The notes below the pieces were generated by a model. It saw only the letters and a list, made by a program, of their open reading frames with translations. It did no database searches and was not told the origin of the DNA. A program made the position numbers and the translations under genes. From Gammaproteobacteria bacterium (GTDB lineage Bacteria > Pseudomonadota > Gammaproteobacteria > UBA6429 > Thiohalophilaceae): a stretch of 54,122 nt of DNA. Below are positions 7,141-15,779 of this stretch, in pieces (position 1 is the stretch's first letter; each line of letters begins with the position of its first letter). The DNA lies in assembly GCA_026197095.1 (NCBI GenBank), contig JAPHTF010000045.1, forward strand, positions 1-54,122, in the 5' to 3' direction.

Positions 7141-9309
7141 ATGCTTAAGAATACGCTATCTACCTGGAATAAAAATCGCTTACGCTTTATTTTAATTCTA
7201 TTCTTCCTTGCGCTTGCTATACCTACAGCTATTTTAATAAAACAGGCTTATAGTCAGTTAAAATGGGAATCCTTTCATCATTATCGTTTGCAGGCAGAAG
7301 AGCTTTCAACCCGGATAGATCAAAAATATAGAGAGCTGATCGAAACAGAAAGTGCCCGGACTTTTACAGATTATTCCTTTCTTAATATTGCGGCTAATAC
7401 TCAGCAAAAATTTTTACAACGTTCACCTTTATCCGCTTTTCCGGTTAATGAAAAATTTCCTGGAATAATTGGCTATTTCCAGATCGATAATTTTGGCGAG
7501 TTTTCCACTCCCTTACTGCCCACTGTTGCTTTAAGCAAGTTTTCACAGGAGCAGGACTACAGTATTCCTCGCGAAGAAAAAGCAAAACGAGAAAACGCTC
7601 ATAACCAGATATTTCAAATACTCAGTCAAAATAAATTAATTAATAAACCGGTTATTCAAATTACTGAAAAAGAAGCCGCTTCAGCAGCCACTGAAGATAA
7701 AAGTGAAATATACCAATTTGAAGCAGGAAAATGGGCAGCAAGTAGTGAGGTTATGACTGATCAAATCATGGCTCCAGAGCCTTCAGCTGCAAGTATTTCA
7801 GCACCAGTTATTTCAGCACCCGGCATCTCAAAAAAAGAGACTGCACCGATTACCCCGCAGGCTGCATTCGATCAATTACAAACACAAAAAAGCTATAGTC
7901 CTTCAGCAAGCTCAAACTTATATTCAAAGAGTAAAGGACGCGTAGAAGATCTCAAACTGGAGAAACAATACCAGGAAAGATCACTGGCACAAAAGAAAGA
8001 AAATGATATTTCAAAATTGAAAAGTAAAAAACAGGTTGTCTCGCGACGCAAGGAAAGTAATGTTTTACCTGAATTAACAACCGCTCTCAGCGCAAGTAAT
8101 GATCAGCCTGTGAAAAAAGATAGCTCACTACGTATCAATATGTTCGAGAGTGAAATAGATGCATTTGAGTTCAGTTTGCTTGAAAGTGGACATTTTGTTT
8201 TATATCGGAAAGTTTGGCGAAATGGTGCACGTTATATTCAGGGCTTGCTAATAAATCCTGACTATTTTATTAAAAAAATTATTGCAAAATCGTTTTATGA
8301 AACAAACGTATCGAACGCAAGTAATTTAACGATTGCTTACCAGGGAAATATTTTATCGACATTAAATCGAAGAACTTCTCGTGATTCATATTCGAGCAGC
8401 CTTAACGCATTAGACAGCAATGTACTTCAAGGTACATTACTGCTACAGAACAGGTTATCTGCAACACTTGATCAGATAGAGTTAATCTTTAGCGTTAATA
8501 ATTTACCTGCAGGGCCAGGTGGTTCAGTCATAACCTGGCTATCTATTATTTTATTGTTAATATTATGTGGTGGTTTTTTTAGTCTGTATATATTGGGGAT
8601 TAAACAAATTGTATTAGCACGACAACAACAGGATTTTGTCTCGGCAGTTAGCCATGAGCTTAAAACACCTTTAACTTCTATTCGTATGTATGGTGAAATG
8701 TTACGCGAAGGCTGGGCACCAGAAGAAAAAAGAAAACAATATTATGATTACATTTATGATGAGAGTGAACGCCTCTCCCGCTTAATCAATAATGTTTTAC
8801 AGCTTGCCAGAATGACGCGAAATGAATTACAGGTAGATTTAAAATCCTATCGTGTTGCAGAGCTTCTTGATAACACCCATTCAAAAATCAGTTCTCAAAT
8901 TGAACTGGCAGCATTCAGCCTCAATATGTCATGTGATGATACGATTAAAGAAAAACATATCCTCGCTGATGCGGATTACTTTCTTCAGGTTATTATCAAC
9001 CTTGTCGATAATGCCATTAAATTTTCAGCAAAAGCAGATAGACATCAAATTGATATCTTCTGTAAAACACTTCGTAATAATAAAGTTCAATTTACGATTC
9101 GTGATTATGGCCCGGGGATTAATAAAGATCAGTTACGAAAAATATTCCGGTTGTTTTACCGATCCGAAAATGAATTAACCCGTGAAACAGTAGGAACAGG
9201 TATTGGACTGTCCCTGGTTAAACAACTCGTTAACGCTATGCATGGTCAAATTGATGTTATTAATAAGGAACCCGGTATTGAGTTCCAGATTACATTTAAC
9301 ACACTCTAA
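7141..9309 (+). CDS. Sensor histidine kinase with very large extracytoplasmic domain
   Basis: A 722-residue membrane kinase, partner of the preceding regulator. Membrane segment 1 is at about residues 14-34 and segment 2 at about 464-487. Between them lies an unusually long periplasmic region of some 430 residues with a low-complexity Ala/Ser/Pro part (around 213-235) and a Lys/Ser/Gln-rich part. No clear HAMP domain separates segment 2 from the dimerisation helix (SAVSHELKTPLTSIRMYGEM, His505). The ATPase domain has INLVDNAIKFSAK (N box), IRDYGPGI (G1) and VGTGIGLSLVKQ (G2). All catalytic motifs are intact. The periplasmic part has no fold I recognise. Confidence 0.93.
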   Translation: MLKNTLSTWNKNRLRFILILFFLALAIPTAILIKQAYSQLKWESFHHYRLQAEELSTRIDQKYRELIETESARTFTDYSFLNIAANTQQKFLQRSPLSAFPVNEKFPGIIGYFQIDNFGEFSTPLLPTVALSKFSQEQDYSIPREEKAKRENAHNQIFQILSQNKLINKPVIQITEKEAASAATEDKSEIYQFEAGKWAASSEVMTDQIMAPEPSAASISAPVISAPGISKKETAPITPQAAFDQLQTQKSYSPSASSNLYSKSKGRVEDLKLEKQYQERSLAQKKENDISKLKSKKQVVSRRKESNVLPELTTALSASNDQPVKKDSSLRINMFESEIDAFEFSLLESGHFVLYRKVWRNGARYIQGLLINPDYFIKKIIAKSFYETNVSNASNLTIAYQGNILSTLNRRTSRDSYSSSLNALDSNVLQGTLLLQNRLSATLDQIELIFSVNNLPAGPGGSVITWLSIILLLILCGGFFSLYILGIKQIVLARQQQDFVSAVSHELKTPLTSIRMYGEMLREGWAPEEKRKQYYDYIYDESERLSRLINNVLQLARMTRNELQVDLKSYRVAELLDNTHSKISSQIELAAFSLNMSCDDTIKEKHILADADYFLQVIINLVDNAIKFSAKADRHQIDIFCKTLRNNKVQFTIRDYGPGINKDQLRKIFRLFYRSENELTRETVGTGIGLSLVKQLVNAMHGQIDVINKEPGIEFQITFNTL

Positions 9310-9310
9310 T

Positions 9311-9736
9311 CTAGACTTTGTTGGCGACTATCAATACGACCTTCAGCCACATAAGAATTAATATAAAACCCGATATAGCAAACGCGGCTAAGCGATGCAA
9401 TATATGGTTATACGTTATATGTATATAAGAATGGATCACTCTTGAGATGACAAACGCCCAGGCACAATATATAAAATAGTCTGCGCTTTTATTTAAAATA
9501 ATGGCAATGATGCAAACGCTATAAAATAATACGGGAAATTCAAGCAAATTACCGTAGTTTTGCGCGATGGCCTCAACCTGCTCGGGTAACTCGCCACCTT
9601 TATTTAATTTAAAATACCTTGGTGAAACCTGGCGTGAACGCACCGCCTTTACCCTGACGAACAACATTAAATACATAATAAAAAAAGTTAATGTAAATAA
9701 TGCCGCCATTGGATAAATTAATTCTAAGATTTGCAT
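9311..9736 (-). CDS. MAPEG family membrane protein
   Basis: A 141-residue protein with four membrane segments of the MAPEG type (membrane-associated proteins in eicosanoid and glutathione metabolism). Visible family features are the charged loop after helix 1 (RVKAVRSRQVSPRYFKL), the conserved AIAQNYGNLLEFPVLFY region, and SRVIHSYIHITYNHILHR, which resembles the R-x-x-H-S-x-x-H segment. Bacterial members are often glutathione-dependent, but activity is not established for most. The gene ends one base from the convergent kinase stop and precedes oxyR on the opposite side, in a redox neighbourhood. Confidence 0.87.
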   Translation of the reverse strand: MQILELIYPMAALFTLTFFIMYLMLFVRVKAVRSRQVSPRYFKLNKGGELPEQVEAIAQNYGNLLEFPVLFYSVCIIAIILNKSADYFIYCAWAFVISRVIHSYIHITYNHILHRLAAFAISGFILILMWLKVVLIVANKV

Positions 9737-9768
9737 TTGTTACTCCCTGTAATCTATTTCCATAATAA

Positions 9769-10671
9769 TCAAAAAAAGACATTAACCGGTAATACGGATT
9801 TAATCAATTCAGCAATATTATTAAATGTGTCTTCACGGTAGTTGTTTTTACGATACAGCATTCCAATTCTGCGGTTAGGTTTTGGATCACTAAACTCTAT
9901 GTAACGTACATCATCGGCCTTGCTGGTTTTCTTTGGTACAGCCAGTTCTGGCATTAACGTCATGCCCATACCTTCCCCAACCATATGGCGTAAAGTTTCA
10001 AGACTTGTTGCCTGAAACTCTGTTTGTTCCTGCACTCCTGCTAATAAACAAACATCAAGTATATGCCCGCGTAAACAATGTCCTTCTTCGAGTAACAATA
10101 ATTTTTGATTCGTAATGTCACCCAGGTTAAGGTGCTTTTTCTTTGCCAATAACTGCTCCCGGTTAACAGCTAAACGAAACGGCTCACGGAACAAGTCGAG
10201 CTCGGTGAAGTCATGTTTCTCGATTGGCAAGGCAAGAATCAAAAAATCAAGTTCAGCTTTATTTAATTTTTCCAGACAGGCCTGAGTTTGATACTCATAT
10301 AACCAGAGCTTTAAATTTTTAAAATGGTTATGTAAATGCGGCATGATAATGGGCAATAGGTATGGCGCAATGGTTGGAATAATGCCAACGCGGATATCGC
10401 CTGTCATCGGATCCTTATAATTATTAGCCACATCCTTGATTATCGCGGTTTCGGCCAGCGCTTTTCGTGCATGCTCAACAACGGCGATTCCCGCTTCGGT
10501 CATGGAAACCTGTCGATTGGTCCGCTCGATCAGTAACACACCCAGCTCCTGCTCCAGTTTTTTTAACTGGCCACTCAACGTCGGCTGACTGACAAAGCAG
10601 CGCGCCGCAGCACGGTGAAAATGACGTTCTTCATCAACCGCTACCAGGTACTCAAGATCACGTAAATTCAT
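9769..10671 (-). CDS. oxyR: OxyR, hydrogen-peroxide sensing LysR regulator
   Basis: About 300 residues. The N-terminal helix-turn-helix begins MNLRDLEYLVAVDEERHFHR and continues AARCFVSQPTLSGQLKKLEQ, as in OxyR. The redox pair is present: EGHCLRGHILDVC places Cys199 and Cys208 at exactly the E. coli positions. The C-terminal part (ATSLETLRHMVGEGMGMTLM) is also conserved. Peroxide forms the Cys199-Cys208 disulfide and turns the protein into an activator. I chose the ATG at 10671, which has GGAG five bases upstream; a GTG at 10677 is the alternative. It diverges from a peroxiredoxin gene, and an OxyR box lies 15 bases before the start, so autorepression is expected. Confidence 0.96.
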   Translation of the reverse strand: MNLRDLEYLVAVDEERHFHRAAARCFVSQPTLSGQLKKLEQELGVLLIERTNRQVSMTEAGIAVVEHARKALAETAIIKDVANNYKDPMTGDIRVGIIPTIAPYLLPIIMPHLHNHFKNLKLWLYEYQTQACLEKLNKAELDFLILALPIEKHDFTELDLFREPFRLAVNREQLLAKKKHLNLGDITNQKLLLLEEGHCLRGHILDVCLLAGVQEQTEFQATSLETLRHMVGEGMGMTLMPELAVPKKTSKADDVRYIEFSDPKPNRRIGMLYRKNNYREDTFNNIAELIKSVLPVNVFF

Positions 10672-10685
10672 ACCCACTCCAAATA

Positions 10686-10722
10686 ATAGGTTTTACCTAT
10701 CATAATAGTAGAAATAAACGAT
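10686..10722. promoter_or_regulatory. OxyR binding site
   Basis: The four spaced tetranucleotides of the OxyR consensus (ATAG-N7-CTAT-N7-ATAG-N7-CTAT) are present as ATAG, CTAT, GTAG and CGAT with exact seven-base spacers. The first pair matches fully (ATAGGTTTTACCTAT, including the inner T and A); the second pair has one mismatch in each half-site. Its place between oxyR and the peroxiredoxin gene fits dual control. Confidence 0.8.
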
Positions 10723-10837
10723 TTTATCAATCATCTAGTAATCAGCATAATACTCCCGTGTTCGAGGCAAAGCGTAGATAGATTGCCTCACAAACTAATT
10801 AAACAAAATACCGCAATAGCGAAACAGGAGATAGAAA

Positions 10838-11578
10838 ATGGAAAATCGTGAAGGTCAAAATGTACCACAAGTTACATTCCGTACTCGTCAGAATCACCAG
10901 TGGGTTGATGTGACAACGGATGAAATTTTTAAAGATAAAACAGTCGTTGTATTCTCGTTACCGGGTGCATTCACCCCAACGTGTTCATCAACTCACGTAC
11001 CACGTTATAACCAGCTAACGCCAACACTTAAAGAACATGGTGTTGATGAAGTTATCTGTATGTCTGTAAACGATGCCTTCGTAATGAACGAATGGAAAAA
11101 AGGTCAGAATGCTGACAATGTAACATTCATTCCAGACGGTAACGGTGACTTCAGTGAAGGCATGGGCATGTTAGTTGACAAGGATGACCTTGGCTTTGGT
11201 AAACGTTCATGGCGTTATTCTATGCTGGTTAAAAACGGCGTAGTAGAAAAAATGTTCATTGAACCAAACGTACCAGGCGACCCGTTTGAAGTATCTGATG
11301 CAGATACCATGCTGGAATACATCGCACCGAATGCGAAGAAGCCACATGATGTGACAATCTTCACTCGTCCAGATTGTGAATTCTGTATTCGTGCAAAAGG
11401 TATGCTGACTGATGCAGGTCTCAAGTATGAGGAACTGGTATTAAACCGTGATTACACTGAAGCCACATTACGTGCAGTTGCAGGTATCTCAAGTGTCCCC
11501 CAGATTTTCATCGATGGTGATTACATTGGTGGTTCTGAAAGCCTTGCTGAATACTTAAACACTGATGCTGCTGCATAA
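10838..11578 (+). CDS. Hybrid peroxiredoxin 5-glutaredoxin
   Basis: A 246-residue fusion that reduces hydrogen and alkyl peroxides with glutathione. Residues 1-165 are a Prx5-type peroxiredoxin: [16 protein letters not shown] holds the peroxidatic Cys49, and the Arg of [12 protein letters not shown] fits the active site. Residues 170-240 are a glutaredoxin: [18 protein letters not shown] has the redox pair Cys180 and Cys183, and [19 protein letters not shown] is the cis-Pro and glutathione-binding region. This matches the hybrid Prx5 known from Haemophilus influenzae. A GGAG lies upstream of the ATG. It diverges from oxyR across an OxyR box and is followed by a strong terminator, so it is a single-gene peroxide-induced unit. 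Confidence 0.95.
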   Translation: MENREGQNVPQVTFRTRQNHQWVDVTTDEIFKDKTVVVFSLPGAFTPTCSSTHVPRYNQLTPTLKEHGVDEVICMSVNDAFVMNEWKKGQNADNVTFIPDGNGDFSEGMGMLVDKDDLGFGKRSWRYSMLVKNGVVEKMFIEPNVPGDPFEVSDADTMLEYIAPNAKKPHDVTIFTRPDCEFCIRAKGMLTDAGLKYEELVLNRDYTEATLRAVAGISSVPQIFIDGDYIGGSESLAEYLNTDAAA

Positions 11579-11604
11579 AAAAGCTAAGTAATATCACTAT
11601 AATC

Positions 11605-11636
11605 AAGGGACATACATAAATGTATGTCCCTTTTTT
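11605..11636 (+). terminator. Intrinsic terminator after the peroxiredoxin gene
   Basis: AAGGGACATACAT and its complement form a 13-bp stem with a two-base loop, followed by a run of six T. The stem lies 27 bases after the stop of the peroxiredoxin-glutaredoxin gene. Confidence 0.92.
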
Positions 11637-11660
11637 ATTTGTATCATCTGAAAACTGAGT

Positions 11661-12152
11661 GTGCCTAACACAGTTATGAATATATGCACCGCAACCCAGC
11701 ATGACCTGAATGGAATTAACCAGGTAATAGAAGCCGCAATTATGCGCTGGAATTTACCTGAACGAGTCAAACGTTTATCACTACCCAGTTATTTTTATAA
11801 TGAACTGGATCTGCATCACTTTGAAATCATTGTGGCAAAGCAAGACGATAACATTATAGGGATAGCCAGTTGGGAACGTGCTGATAATAAGGATACACCC
11901 GGCAATCAAAGTGGCCTGTTATTACATGGTTTGTATGTTCATCCTGATAATCAAAACCAGGGTATAGGAAAAGAACTGCTTAAAGCAGCAGAAAATGCTG
12001 CACGTGAAAAAGGTCTGGCCGGCATACTGGTAAAAGCACAGGCAGATGCCGTGAATTATTTTTTAAAGCAAGACATGGCAGAAGTTGAAATAAAGAATAC
12101 AGCGAGAGATTATGCTCACCGCCTGTGGAAAGTGGTTGGAAAGCGGTTGTAG
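11661..12152 (+). CDS. GNAT family N-acetyltransferase
   Basis: A protein of about 158-163 residues with the GNAT fold. The acetyl-CoA binding motif A is seen as LLHGLYVHPDNQNQGIGKEL (a Q-x-x-G-I-G-K pyrophosphate loop), followed by a helix and the strand LAGILVKAQADAVNYFLKQ. The substrate could be a small amine, an antibiotic or a protein and cannot be inferred. The start is unsure: GTG at 11661 or ATG at 11676, neither with a strong ribosome binding site. It follows the peroxiredoxin terminator and so has its own promoter. Confidence 0.85.
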   Translation: MPNTVMNICTATQHDLNGINQVIEAAIMRWNLPERVKRLSLPSYFYNELDLHHFEIIVAKQDDNIIGIASWERADNKDTPGNQSGLLLHGLYVHPDNQNQGIGKELLKAAENAAREKGLAGILVKAQADAVNYFLKQDMAEVEIKNTARDYAHRLWKVVGKRL

Positions 12153-12184
12153 AATAATCTTAAACTACTTCACTACTAGCCATA

Positions 12185-13069
12185 TTAACTTATATTAACA
12201 GCCCTGAGATCTAACTTGTCACCCTTCATCGGCGGACACCAGAAATAGGCACCTGTCATTGGCCTGGTAAACTGAAATAGTCCATCCTGGATACCATCTT
12301 CTTTACCTAGCATGCGGTTTAAAATAGCCTCAAAGGCAGCAAATGATTTTCCAAAGGCAACAAATACTAAGCCGGCATTCATACCCTCTGCCCAGGGCAT
12401 TGAGCGACGCAGAACAAAGGCTTCAGGATCAAAACTTTCCTGCGCAGCACGCTTAACATGAGCAGATTCAGGTGCTTCATCAAACTCTTCATTATCACTA
12501 ATGTGTCGTCCAATAATATCATCCTGTTCTTTTTCTTCCATGGCACTAAAATTATCAATATCATGTAACCATTGCTGCACAGCAACAAAACTACTTCCAT
12601 CAAGACCTTCGCCTTCATTACTCACGATGGCTGCACTAATGGCTTCATCACCTTCAGGATTTTCTGTGCCATCTTCATAACCACTTAAATCACGATTCGT
12701 ATCAAACTGAAAACTATCAACAACATCTTCGAGTTCAAAACTCGTCGCCAGGATATCTACAAGCATACGGGAACGATGGTATAAATCCCCCCGATCATCG
12801 CCACGAAGCCACAGCCACAAGGCACTTTGTGTCGAGGGAATATCAATTCCTGGTACTGCATCAGCAGGCATCACATGTAAGCCTTTAATATTCGCTTTCA
12901 TTGCTTTCACAAGCGATAAGCCAAAGCCAACGACAACGGACTCACCATCAACAATGTCTTTTAAATCTGCCAGGCACTCTTTAAGCAACCGGGCATCAGA
13001 AATATTAAATGACATATAGCGTGCCAATTGTGTTTCTGCTGACAAAATACCTTTTTGAATTTGACTCAT
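12185..13069 (-). CDS. Dyp-type heme peroxidase (YfeX-like)
   Basis: A 294-residue dye-decolourising-type peroxidase without a Tat or Sec signal, so cytoplasmic like E. coli YfeX. The family GXXDG motif appears as LSGYEDGTENPEGDEA and contains the distal catalytic Asp. The proximal heme ligand is His204 in ESAHVKRAAQESFD, followed by FVLRRSMPWAEG. Such enzymes use peroxide to oxidise porphyrinogens or other substrates. The upstream region shared with a diheme cytochrome gene holds a near-perfect Fur box, so expression probably responds to iron. Confidence 0.93.
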   Translation of the reverse strand: MSQIQKGILSAETQLARYMSFNISDARLLKECLADLKDIVDGESVVVGFGLSLVKAMKANIKGLHVMPADAVPGIDIPSTQSALWLWLRGDDRGDLYHRSRMLVDILATSFELEDVVDSFQFDTNRDLSGYEDGTENPEGDEAISAAIVSNEGEGLDGSSFVAVQQWLHDIDNFSAMEEKEQDDIIGRHISDNEEFDEAPESAHVKRAAQESFDPEAFVLRRSMPWAEGMNAGLVFVAFGKSFAAFEAILNRMLGKEDGIQDGLFQFTRPMTGAYFWCPPMKGDKLDLRAVNIS

Positions 13070-13165
13070 TTACATCCCCTGCTTCACTTATGCACTGAAA
13101 ATATTCTATGTTAAGTGTAACTGATACTTCATCATCCTGAAATTTATAACACGCGCTTTACTTTG

Positions 13166-13184
13166 GTAATGATAATCATTACCA
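13166..13184. promoter_or_regulatory. Fur box between two peroxidase genes
   Basis: GGTAATGATAATCATTACC is a perfect 9-1-9 palindrome that matches 17 of 19 bases of the Fur consensus GATAATGATAATCATTATC. It lies 97 bases before the DyP start and 66 bases before the cytochrome peroxidase start and could repress both when iron is plentiful. Confidence 0.85.
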
Positions 13185-13249
13185 TTTCCATCAAGTTAAA
13201 CCATAATATATTTTGTAGCTCCTAACAATCTAGATTGAGAACTTTTCAG

Positions 13250-14881
13250 ATGAAAAACAATGACTTATATTTATTCCTGCTGTTAGCTTTCACTATAGCC
13301 AGTGCAAATTTTGCAATCGCGGAAGAAGAAAATGAAGCGGATCCCGCTGAAATCAGTATTGGCGAGCGTCTATTTTTAGAAACACGTTTTGCTCAAGCCT
13401 ATTACGCTAATCCAAATAAAGCCGATCCTGTAATGAATAAAACCATTACCACAAATCAAGCGCTCGATAATCCATTTCGCGGCAAAACCATGAATTGTCG
13501 CAGTTGCCACATGGTTGATGAACATCAGGATGACCCAGCAGCAGGAATGCGCAGTTATTCTGATTACGCCATGCGCCCTCCCGTGCCCGAACGCAAAGAT
13601 GGAGCAAAAACCTCTGAGCGAAATTCTATGTCGATGGTGAATATTTCTCTTCCACACCAAACACAAGAACATGCCGTTTTTCATTTTGATGGTGAATTTA
13701 ACTCTATGGAAGATCTTGTGCGTGCCACATTCACTGGACGAAATTTTGGCTGGTTAGCTGGTGAAGATAAACTGGCAATACAACATATCGCTAACATTAT
13801 TCGTCAAGATAAGGGTAAAGATGAACTCGCTCAAGAATTTGGCGGAGCGTATTCAACTGTATTAAAAGGAACGGATAAAAATATCGCCGCAAAATTTAGA
13901 TTACCTGAAGATTACCGTATAGATGTTGCCTCTGCTTCAGACCAGAAAATTTTTGATGCAGTCGCCAAACTGGTTTCTGCTTATGTGACTGACCTTACTT
14001 TTCAACTAGATGATGAAGGGCATTATATCGGCAGCCCGTATGACATGTTTTTAAAAATAAACAATCTACCCCGTAAGCCTGACGAAAATGAAACAGACAA
14101 CGCATATAGCGTACGCTTATTAGAAGCCATAAATCAATTAGATAACCCACGCTTTGTTACGGCGGGAAAAAATAAGTTTATGACTCATCAACAAGACTTT
14201 GTTTTCTCAAAGGAGGAATTAAATGGCATGAAAATATTTTTTAGTAAAGGAAATAAAAATGCCCCGGGTGGTAACTGTGTAAGCTGTCATACAGCGCCGC
14301 ATTTTTCAGACTTTGGCTTTCACAACACAGGGCTGGCTCAACACAATTATGATGCACTCCATGGGACAGGAGAATTTAATAAAATAATGATTCCGGATTT
14401 AATAACGCGTAATAACAATCATAATGATTTTTTACCTGCAACTTCCAAACACCCCGCAGCAATCTCACGCTTTAGAACTATTGCGGCAAAAAATAAACCG
14501 GGTTATACCGATCTTGGTTTGTGGAACATTTTTGCAAATCCTGACATGCCGGCACCACAAGAAAAGATAAAGACCATTATGTGTGCTCAAACAGCCTCAA
14601 TAAAACAAGATGAATGTAGTAGCAGCAATTTGCTAAACAAAACAATCGCAGCCTTTAAAACACCTGTTTTACGTAATTTAGGCCACTCTAATCCTTACAT
14701 GCACACAGGTCAGTTTTTAGACTTGCAGCAAACCGTTCGCTTTTACATCACAAGCAGTATACAGGCCAGAAATCAGCAACTACGAAATGCTGAGCAGAAT
14801 GTAAAGGACATCAATATTAATGAAAAAAATGTTGCGCCTTTAGTCGCGTTTCTTAAATCACTTAATGAAGATTATGATTAA
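13250..14881 (+). CDS. Diheme cytochrome c peroxidase / MauG-like protein
   Basis: About 543 residues with a Sec signal peptide (LYLFLLLAFTIASANFAIA, then EEENE). Two heme c sites are seen: NCRSCH (Cys83, Cys86, His87) and NCVSCHTAPHFSDFGFHNTG (Cys343, Cys346, His347). The latter resembles the C-terminal domain of the CcpA/MauG superfamily, and KTPVLRNLGHSNPYMHTGQF matches its conserved C-terminal segment. It is longer than classical CcpA (about 320-350). Members reduce peroxide with electrons from c-type cytochromes or oxidise other substrates in the periplasm. The ATG at 13250 is preferred over a TTG at 13235 because it directly opens the signal peptide. A Fur box lies upstream. Confidence 0.9.
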   Translation: MKNNDLYLFLLLAFTIASANFAIAEEENEADPAEISIGERLFLETRFAQAYYANPNKADPVMNKTITTNQALDNPFRGKTMNCRSCHMVDEHQDDPAAGMRSYSDYAMRPPVPERKDGAKTSERNSMSMVNISLPHQTQEHAVFHFDGEFNSMEDLVRATFTGRNFGWLAGEDKLAIQHIANIIRQDKGKDELAQEFGGAYSTVLKGTDKNIAAKFRLPEDYRIDVASASDQKIFDAVAKLVSAYVTDLTFQLDDEGHYIGSPYDMFLKINNLPRKPDENETDNAYSVRLLEAINQLDNPRFVTAGKNKFMTHQQDFVFSKEELNGMKIFFSKGNKNAPGGNCVSCHTAPHFSDFGFHNTGLAQHNYDALHGTGEFNKIMIPDLITRNNNHNDFLPATSKHPAAISRFRTIAAKNKPGYTDLGLWNIFANPDMPAPQEKIKTIMCAQTASIKQDECSSSNLLNKTIAAFKTPVLRNLGHSNPYMHTGQFLDLQQTVRFYITSSIQARNQQLRNAEQNVKDININEKNVAPLVAFLKSLNEDYD

Positions 14882-14953
14882 GATTTTCGATTATCTTAAA
14901 AGGTAAACATGTATAAAAATGTAACCAAAGGTACTGATTAAACCTGAAAAAAT

Positions 14954-14983
14954 AACTATACTTTCTGTTCAAGTATAGTTTTT
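14954..14983 (+). terminator. Weak intrinsic terminator after the cytochrome gene
   Basis: AACTATACTT and its complement form a 10-bp AT-rich stem with a seven-base loop, followed by three further T bases. It sits between the cytochrome gene stop and the ribosome binding site of the next gene, so it could also limit ribosome access there. Confidence 0.5.
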
Positions 14984-14997
14984 AGGTGCAGGATACT

Positions 14998-15477
14998 ATG
15001 AGCAGTGTGAATACCCGTTTAGTTGATACTAATTTAGCCGAAACCGACTTATCACCCATTTTTGTCGATGCCTATCGAGGAAGTTTTACCTCAATGCTGC
15101 GCTGGCCACAGCTGGATGATTTTTGGGCTTTACTCAATCAGCAGGCAGATAATAGCTGGTATATCTATGCTGTGGGTGAGCAACCTCCGGAAGAAACTGT
15201 AACTAAAGATGTTCTCTTAAACTTTATCAAAGAAATTGATATTCTACTTCGCAATGAACACGATGAAGATTATTGTGGCATCGTATATGCCGATGACAAG
15301 AAAAACCCATCGTTCATTAAAATTTTTGACCCAAATAATCTTGGTGTTTCATGTGGCTTTAGTGACAATCCCCCTATGCCAGGTTGGATCCTGTCAAGGT
15401 TACAACCTGTAGAACTCGAGTCTGCTTTAAACCCGCCCAATAATCGCCGCCGGTGGTGGAATAAATTATTTAAATAA
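14998..15477 (+). CDS. Hypothetical protein, 159 residues
   Basis: A soluble acidic protein that I do not recognise. The start is the ATG at 14998 with CAGGA five bases upstream. Features: no signal peptide or membrane segment; a tryptophan-rich N-terminal half (MLRWPQLDDFWALLNQQ, then SWYIYAVGE); an acidic middle (RNEHDEDYCGIVYADDKKN); IKIFDPNNLGVSCGFSDNP; and a basic tail NNRRRWWNKLFK. The compact alpha/beta pattern suggests a single small domain. It follows the cytochrome gene behind a weak hairpin and precedes a 387-base intergenic region. There is no evidence that it belongs to the stator-helicase operon. Confidence 0.7.
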   Translation: MSSVNTRLVDTNLAETDLSPIFVDAYRGSFTSMLRWPQLDDFWALLNQQADNSWYIYAVGEQPPEETVTKDVLLNFIKEIDILLRNEHDEDYCGIVYADDKKNPSFIKIFDPNNLGVSCGFSDNPPMPGWILSRLQPVELESALNPPNNRRRWWNKLFK

Positions 15478-15627
15478 ATCCTCAATTCGTTCATTTTTCG
15501 CTGCCTTTATTAGGAGAAATCAATTTTCTCTATTATCAGAATTATCTATACGTCATTCTTAATTAACCTGCTAAACTCGAATGAAATTAACTATTTAATG
15601 CTGCAACAATAATAATAGAAACAGAAG

Positions 15628-15643
15628 TGTGATCCAGTTCACG
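15628..15643. promoter_or_regulatory. CRP-like binding site
   Basis: TGTGATCCAGTTCACG matches the CRP consensus TGTGA-N6-TCACA in nine of ten fixed positions. It lies about 220 bases upstream of the coiled-coil gene, which is far for direct activation, so the target promoter is uncertain. Confidence 0.4.
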
Positions 15644-15763
15644 CTTAATACAGATAGCGTTTTCTTTCTGAAACAGAAGCACCTTTATTGACGAATATAA
15701 ACTATAAATACGTCATAATTAACGCACTTTAGATTTAGTCATTTTTAATTAAAATATAAGAAA

Positions 15764-15779
15764 ACAGTCTATATACTGT
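15764..15779. promoter_or_regulatory. Palindrome ACAGT-N6-ACTGT, candidate operator
   Basis: The sequence ACAGTCTATATACTGT has 5-base arms around an AT spacer, 86 bases before the ATG of the first stator-operon gene. It is not a LexA box, whose half-sites are in the opposite order (CTGT then ACAG). A site this short could arise by chance. Confidence 0.3.

Noticed and set aside
15764-15779. LexA/SOS box
   Set aside because: The palindrome reads ACAG-N8-CTGT, the reverse arrangement of the LexA consensus CTGT-N8-ACAG, so it is not an SOS box.
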